This document shows positions 1-8,335 of a DNA stretch of 19,447 bases, piece after piece. The stretch is taken from NCBI GenBank assembly GCA_039812685.1, contig JBDIBB010000076.1, forward strand, positions 1 through 19,447, written 5' to 3'. The notes below the pieces were generated by a model that ran no database searches, had not been told where the DNA came from, and was given only the letters and a program-made list of their open reading frames with translations. A program made the position numbers and the translations under genes. Numbering within the stretch: the first letter of the stretch is position 1; every line of letters starts with the position of its first letter. The DNA is from JBDIBB01 sp039812685. Lineage in GTDB: Bacteria > Acidobacteriota > Vicinamibacteria > Vicinamibacterales > JAFNAJ01.

Positions 1-376
1 GGACGCGCTCCGGCACGTGCTCGGCGCCGGCGCGCCCGGCCGCCTCGAGCAGGCTGGCGTCGAACGAACGCCGATCGACCACCATGAGCGACGCGCGGGC
101 ATCGCCGCCAGCGAGGGGGACCGTGGCCGGACGCACTGCCGGGTCGATGAAGGTCGCCGACGCGATGGGCTGGCCGGCGAGACCGCTGGCGGGCAGGGCC
201 TCGCGAACCAGCGCGAGCGCGCGCCCCGTGACGCCGCCTCCGCAGGGCTTCTCGCGCGGGTGCGTGCCGTCGAACACGACCACGCGGGCGCCGGCGCGGG
301 CCAGGCGGAAGGCGGTCCACGCCCCGGCGGGCCCGCCGCCGACGATCGCGACGTCGACCGGCGTCGGGAAGGTCAT
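1..376 (-). CDS. FAD-dependent oxidoreductase, geranylgeranyl reductase family (N-terminal part)
   Basis: The gene begins with ATG at 376 on the minus strand and runs off the left edge, so only about 125 residues are present. The N-terminus has a Rossmann dinucleotide-binding motif (DVAIVGGGPAGAWTA, about residues 8-22). It is followed by an acidic strand end (VVVFDG) and by REKPCGGGVTGRAL, the KPCGGG signature typical of the geranylgeranyl reductase / p-hydroxybenzoate-hydroxylase-like flavoprotein family. Members reduce isoprenoid double bonds or hydroxylate aromatic or quinone substrates with FAD; the substrate here cannot be told. It is divergent from the stress-type gene at 416 with only 39 bp between the start codons. 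The family call is firm; the specific reaction is unknown because the catalytic C-terminal part lies outside the window. Confidence 0.85.
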   Translation of the reverse strand, partial: MTFPTPVDVAIVGGGPAGAWTAFRLARAGARVVVFDGTHPREKPCGGGVTGRALALVREALPASGLAGQPIASATFIDPAVRPATVPLAGGDARASLMVVDRRSFDASLLEAAGRAGAEHVPERV

Positions 377-402
377 GCTTGAAGCCCCACGCCGCCGAAG
401 TT

Positions 403-408
403 TACAGT
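403..408 (+). promoter_or_regulatory. Possible -10 box giving a leaderless transcript
   Basis: TACAGT lies 7 nt before the ATG at 416. If used as a -10 box, transcription would start at or next to the start codon. There is no convincing -35 box and only a weak purine run before the ATG. This is an inference from spacing alone. Confidence 0.25.
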
Positions 409-415
409 AGGCGAC

Positions 416-919
416 ATGGCGCACCCGTTGGTGCTCGCGCTCTTCACGTCGCGGCCCAGGGCCGCGCGGGCGGCCGAGGCGCTGCACGCGGCCGGCGTCG
501 CGCGCGAAGAGCTGTCGGTGGTCGCGCGCGGCCACGAGGACGAGGTGGCGCTCGCTCACGCCTACCACGCCACGCCCGGGGCCGATCTGGAGGACTCACG
601 CCTGGCGGCACGGCTGGGCGAACTCGGGGCCCACCTGCTCGCGGCGATCGCCGTGGTCCTGCCTGGCGTCGGGCCGGTGCTGGCGTCGGGGCCGCTGGCG
701 GCCGAGCTGGGCGAGGTGGCGGGGCACGCGGCGGGAGGTCTTCCGGCGGTGCTGCGCGGGATGGGCATCGACGAAGGGCAGGCCATCCGCTGGCAGGGAC
801 TGGTGGAGCAGGGGGCGGTGCTGCTCGGCGTGCACGCGGTGTCGGTGGATGTCGATCTCATCGAGCGCGCGCTGGCACCGACGGCGCCCGACGAGCTGGA
901 ACGTGCCTCGTGGGACTGA
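416..919 (+). CDS. General-stress-protein-like hypothetical protein (first of two tandem paralogs)
   Basis: This is a 167-residue protein. The N-terminal part looks like a ferredoxin-like fold with the pattern SRPRAARAAEALHAAGV followed by LSVVARG. This resembles the head of YflT / GsiB-17M-type 'general stress' domain proteins, in which a short alpha/beta module is followed by a glycine/alanine-rich hydrophobic stretch. Here that stretch is about residues 72-108 (IAVVLPGVGPVLASGPLA). The C-terminus, GIDEGQAIRWQGLVEQGAVLLGVHA, fits the family pattern in which a helix leads into a final 'GAVLLGVHA' strand. The next gene is a paralog 14 bp downstream. No enzyme motif is visible. The role is unknown; a membrane-associated stress protein is a guess from family resemblance. 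Confidence 0.65.
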   Translation: MAHPLVLALFTSRPRAARAAEALHAAGVAREELSVVARGHEDEVALAHAYHATPGADLEDSRLAARLGELGAHLLAAIAVVLPGVGPVLASGPLAAELGEVAGHAAGGLPAVLRGMGIDEGQAIRWQGLVEQGAVLLGVHAVSVDVDLIERALAPTAPDELERASWD

Positions 920-933
920 GGCCGGAGTGACGC

Positions 934-1407
934 ATGGCGGTTGTCGAGACGGGACGGGTGGCGGGCGGCCTCTTCACGGTGGCCGTGTTCAAGGATCTGG
1001 CGTGGGCCGGCAAGGGCGTGGACGCGCTGCGGCAGCGCGGCTTCGTCGCCGAGGCCTTCAGCCTGCTGGCCAGGCCTGCCGAGGGGGTGGGCGACTGGGC
1101 AGCCGCCACCCTCGGGAGGGTCGTCGAGTCGCGGACGCTGCCGCGGCTGGGCGACGTGCTGGCGGGCGGCCCGCTGATTGAGGCGCTCGATGGCGAGGCC
1201 CGGCACCTCGACAGGGCCGGCCTCTCCGGAGCCATCGGCCGAGCCGGCTTCCAGGCACACGACGGCCAGATCTTCGAGACGCTCGTCGAGCGCGGGGGTG
1301 TGCTGGTCGCCATTCGCAGCGAGCCGCGCGCCGCCGACGCACTCGCCGTATTTCATTCCTACGGCGGTGCCAATGCCGCCATCGGCGCCTGGGTCGGCCG
1401 CGTCTGA
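934..1407 (+). CDS. General-stress-protein-like hypothetical protein (second tandem paralog)
   Basis: This 157-residue protein is preceded by a good ribosome-binding site (GGAGTGA) 5 nt or so before the ATG, and it follows the previous stop by 14 bp, so the two are probably co-transcribed. It shares the architecture of its neighbour: an N-terminal FTVAVFKDLAWAGKGVDALRQRGF module, a middle LAGGPLIEAL segment, and a C-terminal GFQAHDGQIFETLVERGG then VLVAIRSE strand, which aligns with the GIDEGQ...VLLGVHA end of the first copy. The hydrophobic middle is shorter and more polar than in the first copy. The pair has therefore diverged beyond a recent duplication. Function unknown. Confidence 0.65.
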   Translation: MAVVETGRVAGGLFTVAVFKDLAWAGKGVDALRQRGFVAEAFSLLARPAEGVGDWAAATLGRVVESRTLPRLGDVLAGGPLIEALDGEARHLDRAGLSGAIGRAGFQAHDGQIFETLVERGGVLVAIRSEPRAADALAVFHSYGGANAAIGAWVGRV

Positions 1408-1575
1408 CCAGGTGGCCTGCCGCGGCGGCACCAGCCTGCCGTGGGCGTTGCCTGCCGCGCCGGTACCTCGATAGGGAGATGGGCCGGACCGGATCCGGCG
1501 CCGCCGCGTCCAAACACGCAGGGGACGCCGCGCGCGGGCTCGCCGGGGTTGTCCCCGGCATAGTGCTGGGCGACA
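1408..1575. other. Intergenic region with a small GC hairpin
   Basis: These 168 bp lie between the second stress-type gene and tonB. A 7-bp stem (GCCGGGG 1542-1548, CCCCGGC 1553-1559, 4-nt loop) lies about 17 bp before the assigned tonB start. It has no T-run, so it is not a clear terminator. I see no convincing promoter or RNA gene here. Confidence 0.4.
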
Positions 1576-2541
1576 ATGAGAGAGCCAGCGCGCCAGCTCA
1601 CCGGATCGATGCACGCACGCTCTCCACGCACCACGGGCGACACGCCCACCGGCCCTGAGGACCGCTCCGGCCACGTCGCCATGCACCTCAGGGAGGCGCC
1701 CGAGGTGCAATTCCTGCTCGATCCGTCGCGCGGGCGCATGAGCGGCGCCGTCGGCGTCTCACTGGCGGCCCACGTCGTGGGGACCATCCTGGCCCTGGTG
1801 GTCATCACCTCGATGCCGGCCGTGACGTATCCGATTCAGGACCGCGGCGATCGCCTCTCGTACGACATCGTGTGGATCCCCCAGGAAGGCCCGGGCGGCG
1901 GCGGCGGCGGTGGCGGCAACCAGTCACTCGAGCCGCCGCGCCAGATGCAGATGCCGGGGCGCGACCGCACGACGGTGCCGGTGAGCAAGCCCGTCAACCT
2001 CGAGCAGGTCAAGCCTCCGACTCCCGATCGGCACGAGATGCCGCCGCTGGAACTCACCATCCCCGCGCTGGCGATGGCCCAGGGCACCGAGACGATCATC
2101 GGCACGCTGCAGGGCATCCCGGATCCCGGCAGCACGTCACAGGGCAGCGGCTCTGGCGGCGGAGCGGGCACGGGCCGGGGAACCGGCATCGGCCCCGGCA
2201 CCGGCTCGGGCCTGGGCCCGGGCAGCGGTGGCGGCACCGGCGGCGGCGCCTATCGGCCGGGAAGTGGCGTCACGACCCCTCGCATCCTCCGCGAGGTGAA
2301 GCCGCAGTACACGCCCGACGCGCTGCGGGCCAAGATCCAGGGCACCGTCTGGCTCGACTGCGTCGTTCTGCCCACGGGTGAGGTGGGATCCTGCGACGTC
2401 GTGCGGTCGCTCGACAGTGTGTTCGGGCTGGATGCGGAGGCGATCAAGGCCGCCAGGCAGTGGCGGTTCGTACCGGGCACCAAGCAGGGCGTTCCCGTGC
2501 CCGTGCTGGTGGGCATCGAGATGGGGTTCACGCTGAGATAA
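1576..2541 (+). CDS. tonB: Energy transducer TonB family protein
   Basis: This 321-residue protein (from the first ATG) has a single membrane anchor at about residues 57-79 (VGVSLAAHVVGTILALVVIT). A periplasmic linker with a poly-glycine run (about 101-108) and a long Gly/Ser/Thr-rich stretch (about 188-229) follows. The C-terminal TonB domain (about 230-321) shows TPRILREVKPQYTPDALRAK, GTVWLDCVVLPTGEVG, and AIKAARQWRFVPG, the classic TonB_C pattern. TonB couples the proton gradient via ExbB/ExbD to outer-membrane TonB-dependent receptors such as the one at 8336-11094. The start is uncertain: ATGs at 1609 and 1681 are alternatives, none has a strong Shine-Dalgarno sequence, and the 1681 start would leave the more usual short cytoplasmic tail. 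The linker is Gly-rich rather than the usual Pro-rich. No exbB or exbD is adjacent. Confidence 0.85.
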   Translation: MREPARQLTGSMHARSPRTTGDTPTGPEDRSGHVAMHLREAPEVQFLLDPSRGRMSGAVGVSLAAHVVGTILALVVITSMPAVTYPIQDRGDRLSYDIVWIPQEGPGGGGGGGGNQSLEPPRQMQMPGRDRTTVPVSKPVNLEQVKPPTPDRHEMPPLELTIPALAMAQGTETIIGTLQGIPDPGSTSQGSGSGGGAGTGRGTGIGPGTGSGLGPGSGGGTGGGAYRPGSGVTTPRILREVKPQYTPDALRAKIQGTVWLDCVVLPTGEVGSCDVVRSLDSVFGLDAEAIKAARQWRFVPGTKQGVPVPVLVGIEMGFTLR

Positions 2542-2588
2542 GGCTTGGGGCTTGGGGCCTGGGGCCTGGGGTCTGGGCCTTGTGGCCT
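2542..2588 (+). repeat. Heptanucleotide array A (GGGGCTT orientation), 3' of tonB
   Basis: The base after the tonB stop codon starts a run of in-phase 7-mers: partial GGCTT, then GGGGCTT, GGGGCCT, GGGGCCT, GGGGTCT, GGGCCTT and GTGGCCT. It provides at least four G4 tracts separated by 3 nt on the tonB sense strand, so a quadruplex could form in the DNA and in the tonB mRNA tail. It belongs to the same family as the arrays at 6756, 11196, 12363, 16369 and 16525. Confidence 0.85.
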
Positions 2589-2662
2589 CGAGTCCCGTTT
2601 CGCAGATTCTGCTGGCCTCCCGCCTCGCGGCCCCGGCCGCAAGCCTCGATCCGACCCCCGGT

Positions 2663-2716
2663 CGCGCGCGGGTTGCTCGATCCTCCGTACGGGTGAACCT
2701 GCGCGCGCGGGTTGCT
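2663..2716. repeat. 15-bp direct repeat between tonB and the amidohydrolase
   Basis: CGCGCGCGGGTTGCT occurs at 2663-2677 and again at 2702-2716, 39 bp apart. The second copy overlaps the stop codon of the convergent amidohydrolase. A nearby short GC stem (GCGGCC 2627-2632 with GGCCGC 2635-2640) is the only other structure seen in this gap. This may be a small duplication of the gene's 3' end. Confidence 0.45.
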
Positions 2717-4448
2717 ACCGCCGGTACGCCACCTTCCCGCCCACGATCGTCATCGCCACGCGCGCCGTGGGGATCTCGTCTTCGGGCATCGTCAGGATGT
2801 CGTGGTCGATCACCGTCACGTCGGCCAGCTTGCCGGGCGACAGCGTGCCCTTGATCCCATCCTCGAAGCCCGAGTAGGCCGCGTTGATCGTGTAGGTGCG
2901 CAGCGCCTCGATCCGGCCGAGCCGCTGATCGGGGTAGAAGCGCGTGCCATCGGCGAGCTTGCGGCTCACCGTGGCGTAGTAGCTGGCGAGCGGGTCGACG
3001 TCCTCCACGGGCGCGTCGGTGCCGTTGGTGACGACGGCGCCCGACTTCACGAGCGTCTGCCAGAGGTAGGCCCCTTCTTCGGCCCGCTTCGCGCCGAGGC
3101 GTGCGAGCACGTAGAGCGCGTCCGACGTGCAGTGGATGCCCTGCATCGCGGCGACGACGCCGAGACGTGCGAAGCGCGGGATGTCGTCCGGGTGCAGGTG
3201 CTGGGCGTGCTCCACGCGCCAGCGCAGCGCCCGGCCGCCGCCGGGCCGCGATGCGAACGCCTGCTCGAAGACGTCGAGCGTCTCCCGGTTGGCGCGGTCG
3301 CCGATCGCGTGGACGCAGAGCTGATAATCGTTGGCCAGGGCCAGCTCGGCGATTGCCCGCACCTGTTCGACGGGCGTGGTGTTGAGCCCCGAGCTCGCCG
3401 GCATGTCGGTGTAGGGCTCGAGCAGCCAGGCGCCGCGCGACCCGAGCGCGCCGTCCATCGACACCTTGATCGCGCGCACCGTGAGCCGGTGATCGCCGTG
3501 ATCGACCAGGCGTGCCGGCGCCAGCCCGGCCGCCAGCGCGTCGACGCCCTCGCGGATCATCACCCAGAGCCGGATGGGCAGCTGCCCCTCGTCGACCACC
3601 GCGCGGTACAGCGCCGCGTCGGCAAACGGCACGCCGGCATCGTGGAAGGTGGTGATGCCTTTGCTCAGCGCCTCGGCCGAGGCCAATGCGATCATGCGCC
3701 GCTTCTCGGCCTCGATCTCGGCTGGCGTCATCTTCTGACGGGCCTCGCCCAGCACGCGCGCGATCAGTCCGGACGCCGTCTCGCGAAAGATGCCGGCCGG
3801 CTCACCCGAGGTGTCCTTCAAGATCTCCCCGCCGGGCGGGTTGGCCGTTCGCGCCGTCACGCCGGCCAGTTCCATGGCTTTCGCGTTGGCGAAGGCCGCA
3901 TGGCCGCTGGCGTGCACCAGGTAGACGGGGTTGTCGGGAGAGACCGCACTGATCGACGCGTGGGTGGGGAAGCCCTCGACGGCGGGCGACGGCGGTACGG
4001 CCCACTTCTCCTGGTGCCAGCCGCGCCCGAGGATCCACTCGCCCGGTCTGGCCTGCCGGACGGCGGTGTCAACCATGGCGACGACGTCGTCCCATGTGCG
4101 CGCGTTTCGCAGGTTGAGCTGCATGGCCGCCTGGCCGACCCCGAGGAAGTGGCCGTGGCCTTCGATCAGGCCCGGCACGGCGAGCTGGCCTGCGAGGTCG
4201 ATGACCTCGGTGTCAGGGCCCTTGAAGCGCGCGATCTGCTCCTCGGATCCGATCGCGAGAATGCGATCGCCGCGCGCGGCGATCGCCTGTACGTCCGGGT
4301 GCCTGTCGTCGAGCGTGACGATGCGGCCGTTGCGAAGGATGAGCGTGGCGGCCACGGCCGGAGTTCGATTGATGAAGACAACTGCGGCAGCGGATGCGGC
4401 GCCGAGGACGAGGGCCACGGCGAGCCAGCGGCGGAACGAAGGGGTCAT
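2715..4448 (-). CDS. Amidohydrolase 3 family protein (YtcJ/NfdA-like), exported
   Basis: This 577-residue protein starts at the ATG at 4448, preceded by GGAGG (4453-4457). That start gives a clean N-terminal signal/anchor (RRWLAVALVLGAASAAAVV) followed directly by the amidohydrolase beta-domain TLILRNGRIVTLDD. Metal-site motifs are visible: GLIEGHGHFLG (His98, His100), the central MDGALGSRGAWLLEPY, CVHAIGDRANRETLD, WRVEHAQHLHPDDI, and NGTDAPVEDVDP near the C-terminus. These are hallmarks of the Amidohydro_3 group, metal-dependent hydrolases of amide, formamide or imide bonds (NfdA-type N-substituted formamide deformylase is the characterised example). The signal sequence suggests work outside the cytoplasm. 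It lies downstream of groEL but is separated by a strong terminator, so it is probably its own unit. The substrate cannot be predicted. Confidence 0.9.
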   Translation of the reverse strand: MTPSFRRWLAVALVLGAASAAAVVFINRTPAVAATLILRNGRIVTLDDRHPDVQAIAARGDRILAIGSEEQIARFKGPDTEVIDLAGQLAVPGLIEGHGHFLGVGQAAMQLNLRNARTWDDVVAMVDTAVRQARPGEWILGRGWHQEKWAVPPSPAVEGFPTHASISAVSPDNPVYLVHASGHAAFANAKAMELAGVTARTANPPGGEILKDTSGEPAGIFRETASGLIARVLGEARQKMTPAEIEAEKRRMIALASAEALSKGITTFHDAGVPFADAALYRAVVDEGQLPIRLWVMIREGVDALAAGLAPARLVDHGDHRLTVRAIKVSMDGALGSRGAWLLEPYTDMPASSGLNTTPVEQVRAIAELALANDYQLCVHAIGDRANRETLDVFEQAFASRPGGGRALRWRVEHAQHLHPDDIPRFARLGVVAAMQGIHCTSDALYVLARLGAKRAEEGAYLWQTLVKSGAVVTNGTDAPVEDVDPLASYYATVSRKLADGTRFYPDQRLGRIEALRTYTINAAYSGFEDGIKGTLSPGKLADVTVIDHDILTMPEDEIPTARVAMTIVGGKVAYRR

Positions 4449-4543
4449 GGAGCCTCCGACTTCGCGGCCTATGCTGGCGGATCTGGTGTGGCAGCGCAAG
4501 CCGCCGCCGGTGCGCCGGGGATTGCGGGCGGCCGGGAAAGACC

Positions 4544-4577
4544 GCGGCCCGGCAGGAGCGCGCTCCTGCCGGGCCGC
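4544..4577 (-). terminator. Perfect 34-bp palindrome, terminator of groESL
   Basis: The 17-base arms GCGGCCCGGCAGGAGCG (4544-4560) and their exact complement (4561-4577) meet with no spacer. Reading in the groEL direction, the stem is followed by GTCTTTC, a short T-containing run. It starts about 45 bp past the groEL stop and before the next gene's start, so it fits a rho-independent-type terminator, though the T-run is weak. Confidence 0.75.
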
Positions 4578-4621
4578 AACTGGCACCGATCAGCGGGCTG
4601 GCGTGTCCAGCCCTCAGCCGG

Positions 4622-6247
<1,626 letters not shown>

Positions 6248-6262
6248 TGATGACTCCTCGAA

Positions 6263-6285
6263 CGCGCGCCCGTGGCGGGCGCGCG
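6263..6285 (-). other. Hairpin in the groES-groEL intergenic gap
   Basis: The 10-bp arms CGCGCGCCCG (6263-6272) and CGGGCGCGCG (6276-6285) pair perfectly around a 3-nt loop. The structure sits 4 bp upstream (in mRNA order) of the groEL Shine-Dalgarno sequence and has no T-run, so it is more likely an mRNA stability or processing element than a terminator. Confidence 0.6.
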
Positions 6286-6307
6286 GATGACTGTCGGTCG
6301 TTGTCGC

Positions 6308-6598
6308 CTAGGTGGTGAGGACGGCGAGGACCTCGTCCTCGCGCATGATCAGGTATTCCTCGCCATCGAGCTTGATCTCCTGGCCGGAGTACTTGCCGAA
6401 CAGGATGGTGTCGCCTTCCTTCACGTCGAGGGGCAGCACCTTCCCGTCGTCCTTGACCTTGCCCTTGCCGACGGCGATGACCTTGCCCTGCTGGGGCTTC
6501 TCCTTGGCGCTGTCGGGGATGATGATGCCCCCGACCTTCTGCTCGCCTTCCTCGAGGCGCTGGACGATGATGCGGTCGTGTAGCGGTCGAACGTTCAT
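6308..6598 (-). CDS. groES: Co-chaperonin GroES
   Basis: This 96-residue protein starts at the ATG at 6598 (MNVRPLHDRIIVQRLEE). A GTG three codons upstream is also in frame, but the ATG start gives the conserved N-terminus and has GGTGGAG 8 nt before it. Family motifs include PLHDRIIVQR, GGIIIPDSAKEKPQQGKVIA with the mobile loop, GDTILFGKYSGQEIKLDGEEYLI, and the terminal REDEVLAVL. GroES caps the GroEL ring as a heptamer. It is the first gene of the operon, with a leader of about 110 nt from the predicted transcription start. Confidence 0.98.
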   Translation of the reverse strand: MNVRPLHDRIIVQRLEEGEQKVGGIIIPDSAKEKPQQGKVIAVGKGKVKDDGKVLPLDVKEGDTILFGKYSGQEIKLDGEEYLIMREDEVLAVLTT

Positions 6599-6689
6599 GG
6601 GTTCCACTCCACCGGATGGGTTGGGAAATTGGTGTGACAGCCGTTCACGGCATACTCGCGTCGCGGCCGGCGCGCGGCCCCCGGACGGG

Positions 6690-6716
6690 TTGGCACTCGG
6701 ACGCAGCGACTGCCAA
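6690..6716 (-). promoter_or_regulatory. CIRCE operator (HrcA-binding site) of groESL
   Basis: On the plus strand TTGGCACTC (6690-6698), a 9-bp spacer, and GACTGCCAA (6708-6716) match the CIRCE consensus TTAGCACTC-N9-GAGTGCTAA at 8 of 9 and 7 of 9 positions, with exact spacer length. It abuts the -10 box and covers the expected transcription start, where bound HrcA repressor would block RNA polymerase. No hrcA gene is in this window. Confidence 0.9.
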
Positions 6717-6743
6717 TTATACAGCGGTGGAGCCGGCAGTCAA
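6716..6743 (-). promoter_or_regulatory. Sigma70-type promoter of groES-groEL
   Basis: On the minus strand a -35 box TTGACT (6743-6738) and a perfect -10 box TATAAT (6721-6716) are separated by 16 bp. Transcription should begin near 6709, inside the CIRCE element. This is the best promoter in the window. Confidence 0.88.
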
Positions 6744-6755
6744 GGGGGGAGAGTG

Positions 6756-6785
6756 CTTGGCCCCAAGCCCCAAAGCCTCAAGCCC
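6756..6785 (-). repeat. Heptanucleotide array B, at the 3' end of the Fis-type gene
   Basis: Read on the minus strand, the array runs GGGCTTG, AGGCTTT, GGGGCTT, GGGGCCA and contains the stop codon of the gene at 6778 (the final Ala codon and TGA are part of GGGCTTGAGG). It is a shorter, decayed copy of the family and lies just upstream of the groES -35 box. Confidence 0.75.
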
Positions 6786-6996
6786 GTATCTTGTATTCCG
6801 CCATCTTGCGCGTCACGGTGTTGCGATGGATGCCCATGGCGCGGGCGGCGCCGCCGACGCTACCGCCGGCCTCCTCGAGGGCGCGTTCGATGAAGCGCTT
6901 CTCGAAGGCCTGCCGCGCCGTGTCGTACGGCACACCCTTGCTCACCAGCTGTTCGACCAGCGCTTCGAGCAGGTCGCGCAGTGCCGCGGCACTCAT
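6778..6996 (-). CDS. Small Fis-type helix-turn-helix protein
   Basis: This 72-residue protein starts at the ATG at 6996. Its start overlaps the purC stop codon in an ATGA arrangement, so the two are translationally coupled. Residues about 30-70 (FEKRFIERALEEAGGSVGGA then RAMGIHRNTVTRKMAEY) form a classic Fis/HTH_8 DNA-binding unit, like the C-terminal domain of NtrC-type regulators but free-standing. Residues 1-28 form an amphipathic helix that could dimerise. There is no receiver or AAA+ domain. The likely role is a nucleoid-type or local transcription factor; its target is unknown. Its stop codon lies inside a heptanucleotide repeat array, so the extreme C-terminus is encoded by repeat DNA. 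Confidence 0.85.
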   Translation of the reverse strand: MSAAALRDLLEALVEQLVSKGVPYDTARQAFEKRFIERALEEAGGSVGGAARAMGIHRNTVTRKMAEYKIRA

Positions 6997-7934
6997 CTCC
7001 ACGCCTGCCCGGTGAGTCGGGAGTAGGCCTCGAGATACTTGTCGCGCGTGCGCGCCACCACGTCGTCGGGAAGCACCGGCGCCGGCGGTTGCTTGGTCCA
7101 CCGGATCGTCTCGAGGTAGTCGCGCACGAACTGCTTGTCGAAGCTGGGCTGCGGGCCACCGGGCCGCCACGCGTCGGACGGCCAGAAGCGCGAGGAGTCG
7201 GGCGTGAGCGCCTCGTCGATCAGCAGAAGGCGTCCCGTCGGGTCCGATCGCCGGTGCGCCGTGTCGGTCGAAGAGCCTGGCGCGTCGAGCACGCCGAACT
7301 CGAACTTCGTGTCGGCGACGATGATGCCGGCGCCTTCGGCGTGGGCGGCGCCGCGTTGGTAGAGCGCGAGCGTCGCCTCGCGCAGCGTGGCCGAGATCCC
7401 GGCGCCGACGATGGCGGCGGCCCGGGCCTCGCTGATGTTCTCGTCGTGGCCGCTCTCGGCCTTGGTGGCGGGCGTGAACAGCGGCGCGGGCAGACGCGAG
7501 CCCTCGAGCAGGCCCGGCGGCAGCCCATGCCCGCAGATCGTCCCGGTGCGCTGGTAGTCCTTCCAGCCCGAGCCGGCGAGATAGCCGCGCGCGACGCACT
7601 CGACCGGCAGCGGATCGGTGCGCCGCACGAGCATGGCGCGCCCCTCCAGCTCGCTGGCGTGGGCGCGCACCTCGGCGGGGAAGTCCGCCGGGTCCATCGA
7701 CAACAGGTGGTTGGGGATCACCTCGCGCAGCCGGTCGAACCAGAACGCCGACATCTGGGTGAGGATGCGGCCCTTGTCGGGGATGCCCGAGCCGAGTACG
7801 CAATCGAAGGCCGAGATGCGATCCGTCGCCACGATCAGCAGCCGATCGGGCCCGTCCGCGTACACGTCGCGGACCTTGCCGCGCCGCACCAGCGGCAGGT
7901 CCAGTCGCGTTGCGAGCACGGGCGCCGACGTCAT
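6993..7934 (-). CDS. purC: Phosphoribosylaminoimidazole-succinocarboxamide synthase (SAICAR synthetase)
   Basis: This 313-residue protein starts at the ATG at 7934, supported by GGAGGA 6 nt upstream; the open frame continues further up but lacks family sequence. Motifs include RRGKVRDVYADGPDRLLIVA (the nucleotide-binding start), TDRISAFD, KGRILTQMSAFWF, VECVARGYLAGSGWKDY, ADTKFEFG, and LIDEALTPDSSRFWP. PurC joins aspartate to CAIR with ATP to give SAICAR in de novo purine synthesis in the cytoplasm. The length of about 310 residues matches the longer eukaryote-like/bacterial subgroup rather than the 240-residue E. coli form. A possible -10 box TATGCT lies at 7960-7965 on the minus strand. The Fis-type gene follows with a 4-bp overlap. 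Confidence 0.97.
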   Translation of the reverse strand: MTSAPVLATRLDLPLVRRGKVRDVYADGPDRLLIVATDRISAFDCVLGSGIPDKGRILTQMSAFWFDRLREVIPNHLLSMDPADFPAEVRAHASELEGRAMLVRRTDPLPVECVARGYLAGSGWKDYQRTGTICGHGLPPGLLEGSRLPAPLFTPATKAESGHDENISEARAAAIVGAGISATLREATLALYQRGAAHAEGAGIIVADTKFEFGVLDAPGSSTDTAHRRSDPTGRLLLIDEALTPDSSRFWPSDAWRPGGPQPSFDKQFVRDYLETIRWTKQPPAPVLPDDVVARTRDKYLEAYSRLTGQAWR

Positions 7935-8335
7935 GCGGGATCCTCCGGACCGGTGGGCGAGCATAGCATGGGGCGACGGCCGCTCATCGGGTGAGGTGGC
8001 CTGGCGCGGCGCGGGTTCGAGCGCGCCGTGGAGCGCCGCGCGGCATCCTCCCGCCGATTGCGGGACGGGCGGTGTGTCCCGGTGTCGCGAACGAGCGCGC
8101 CGAACCGGGCGGAGGGTCCAAGATGTTGGATTATCTCCTCCAATTCCTCGTCTCCGCCGCTGGCGGTCGTGACAGCATCGATCGTGATCAGCTCGAATTC
8201 CCATGTGCAGGATGCGAGGAACGCGCGGGCCGCGGACCTGGCGTGACTGGTTCGGGACTTGCAACCCTGTTTTCGGTTGTGCCCGTTTCGGGGCACGGGC
8301 GGCGCCGGCACGAGCCGGACGCGGCCGATCGGCTC
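7935..8335. other. About 400 bp between divergent purC and the receptor; no convincing gene
   Basis: The right half is less GC-rich than its surroundings. Two overlapping possibilities exist but neither is recognised. On plus, an ATG at 8123 with GGAGG 7 nt upstream opens a frame that continues in phase into the receptor's signal peptide. On minus, an ATG-less stretch around 8215-8110 reads like protein (CTWEFELITIDAV, EELEEIIQHL). A 6-bp hairpin (GTGCCC 8279-8284, GGGCAC 8291-8296) is also present. The stretch may hold the receptor's leader, or a decayed gene. Confidence 0.4.

Noticed and set aside
4449..4586. Longer amidohydrolase start at 4586
   Set aside because: The extra 46 residues come from the groEL terminator palindrome and intergenic DNA. 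The ATG at 4448 has GGAGG and opens a signal peptide.
6599..6607. GTG start of groES at 6607 (MEPMNV...)
   Set aside because: The ATG at 6598 gives the conserved MNVRPLHDR start and better ribosome-site spacing.
7935..8264. Longer purC start at 8264
   Set aside because: The upstream residues are Arg-rich and have no SAICAR synthetase similarity; the ATG at 7934 has a strong ribosome site and the right N-terminus.
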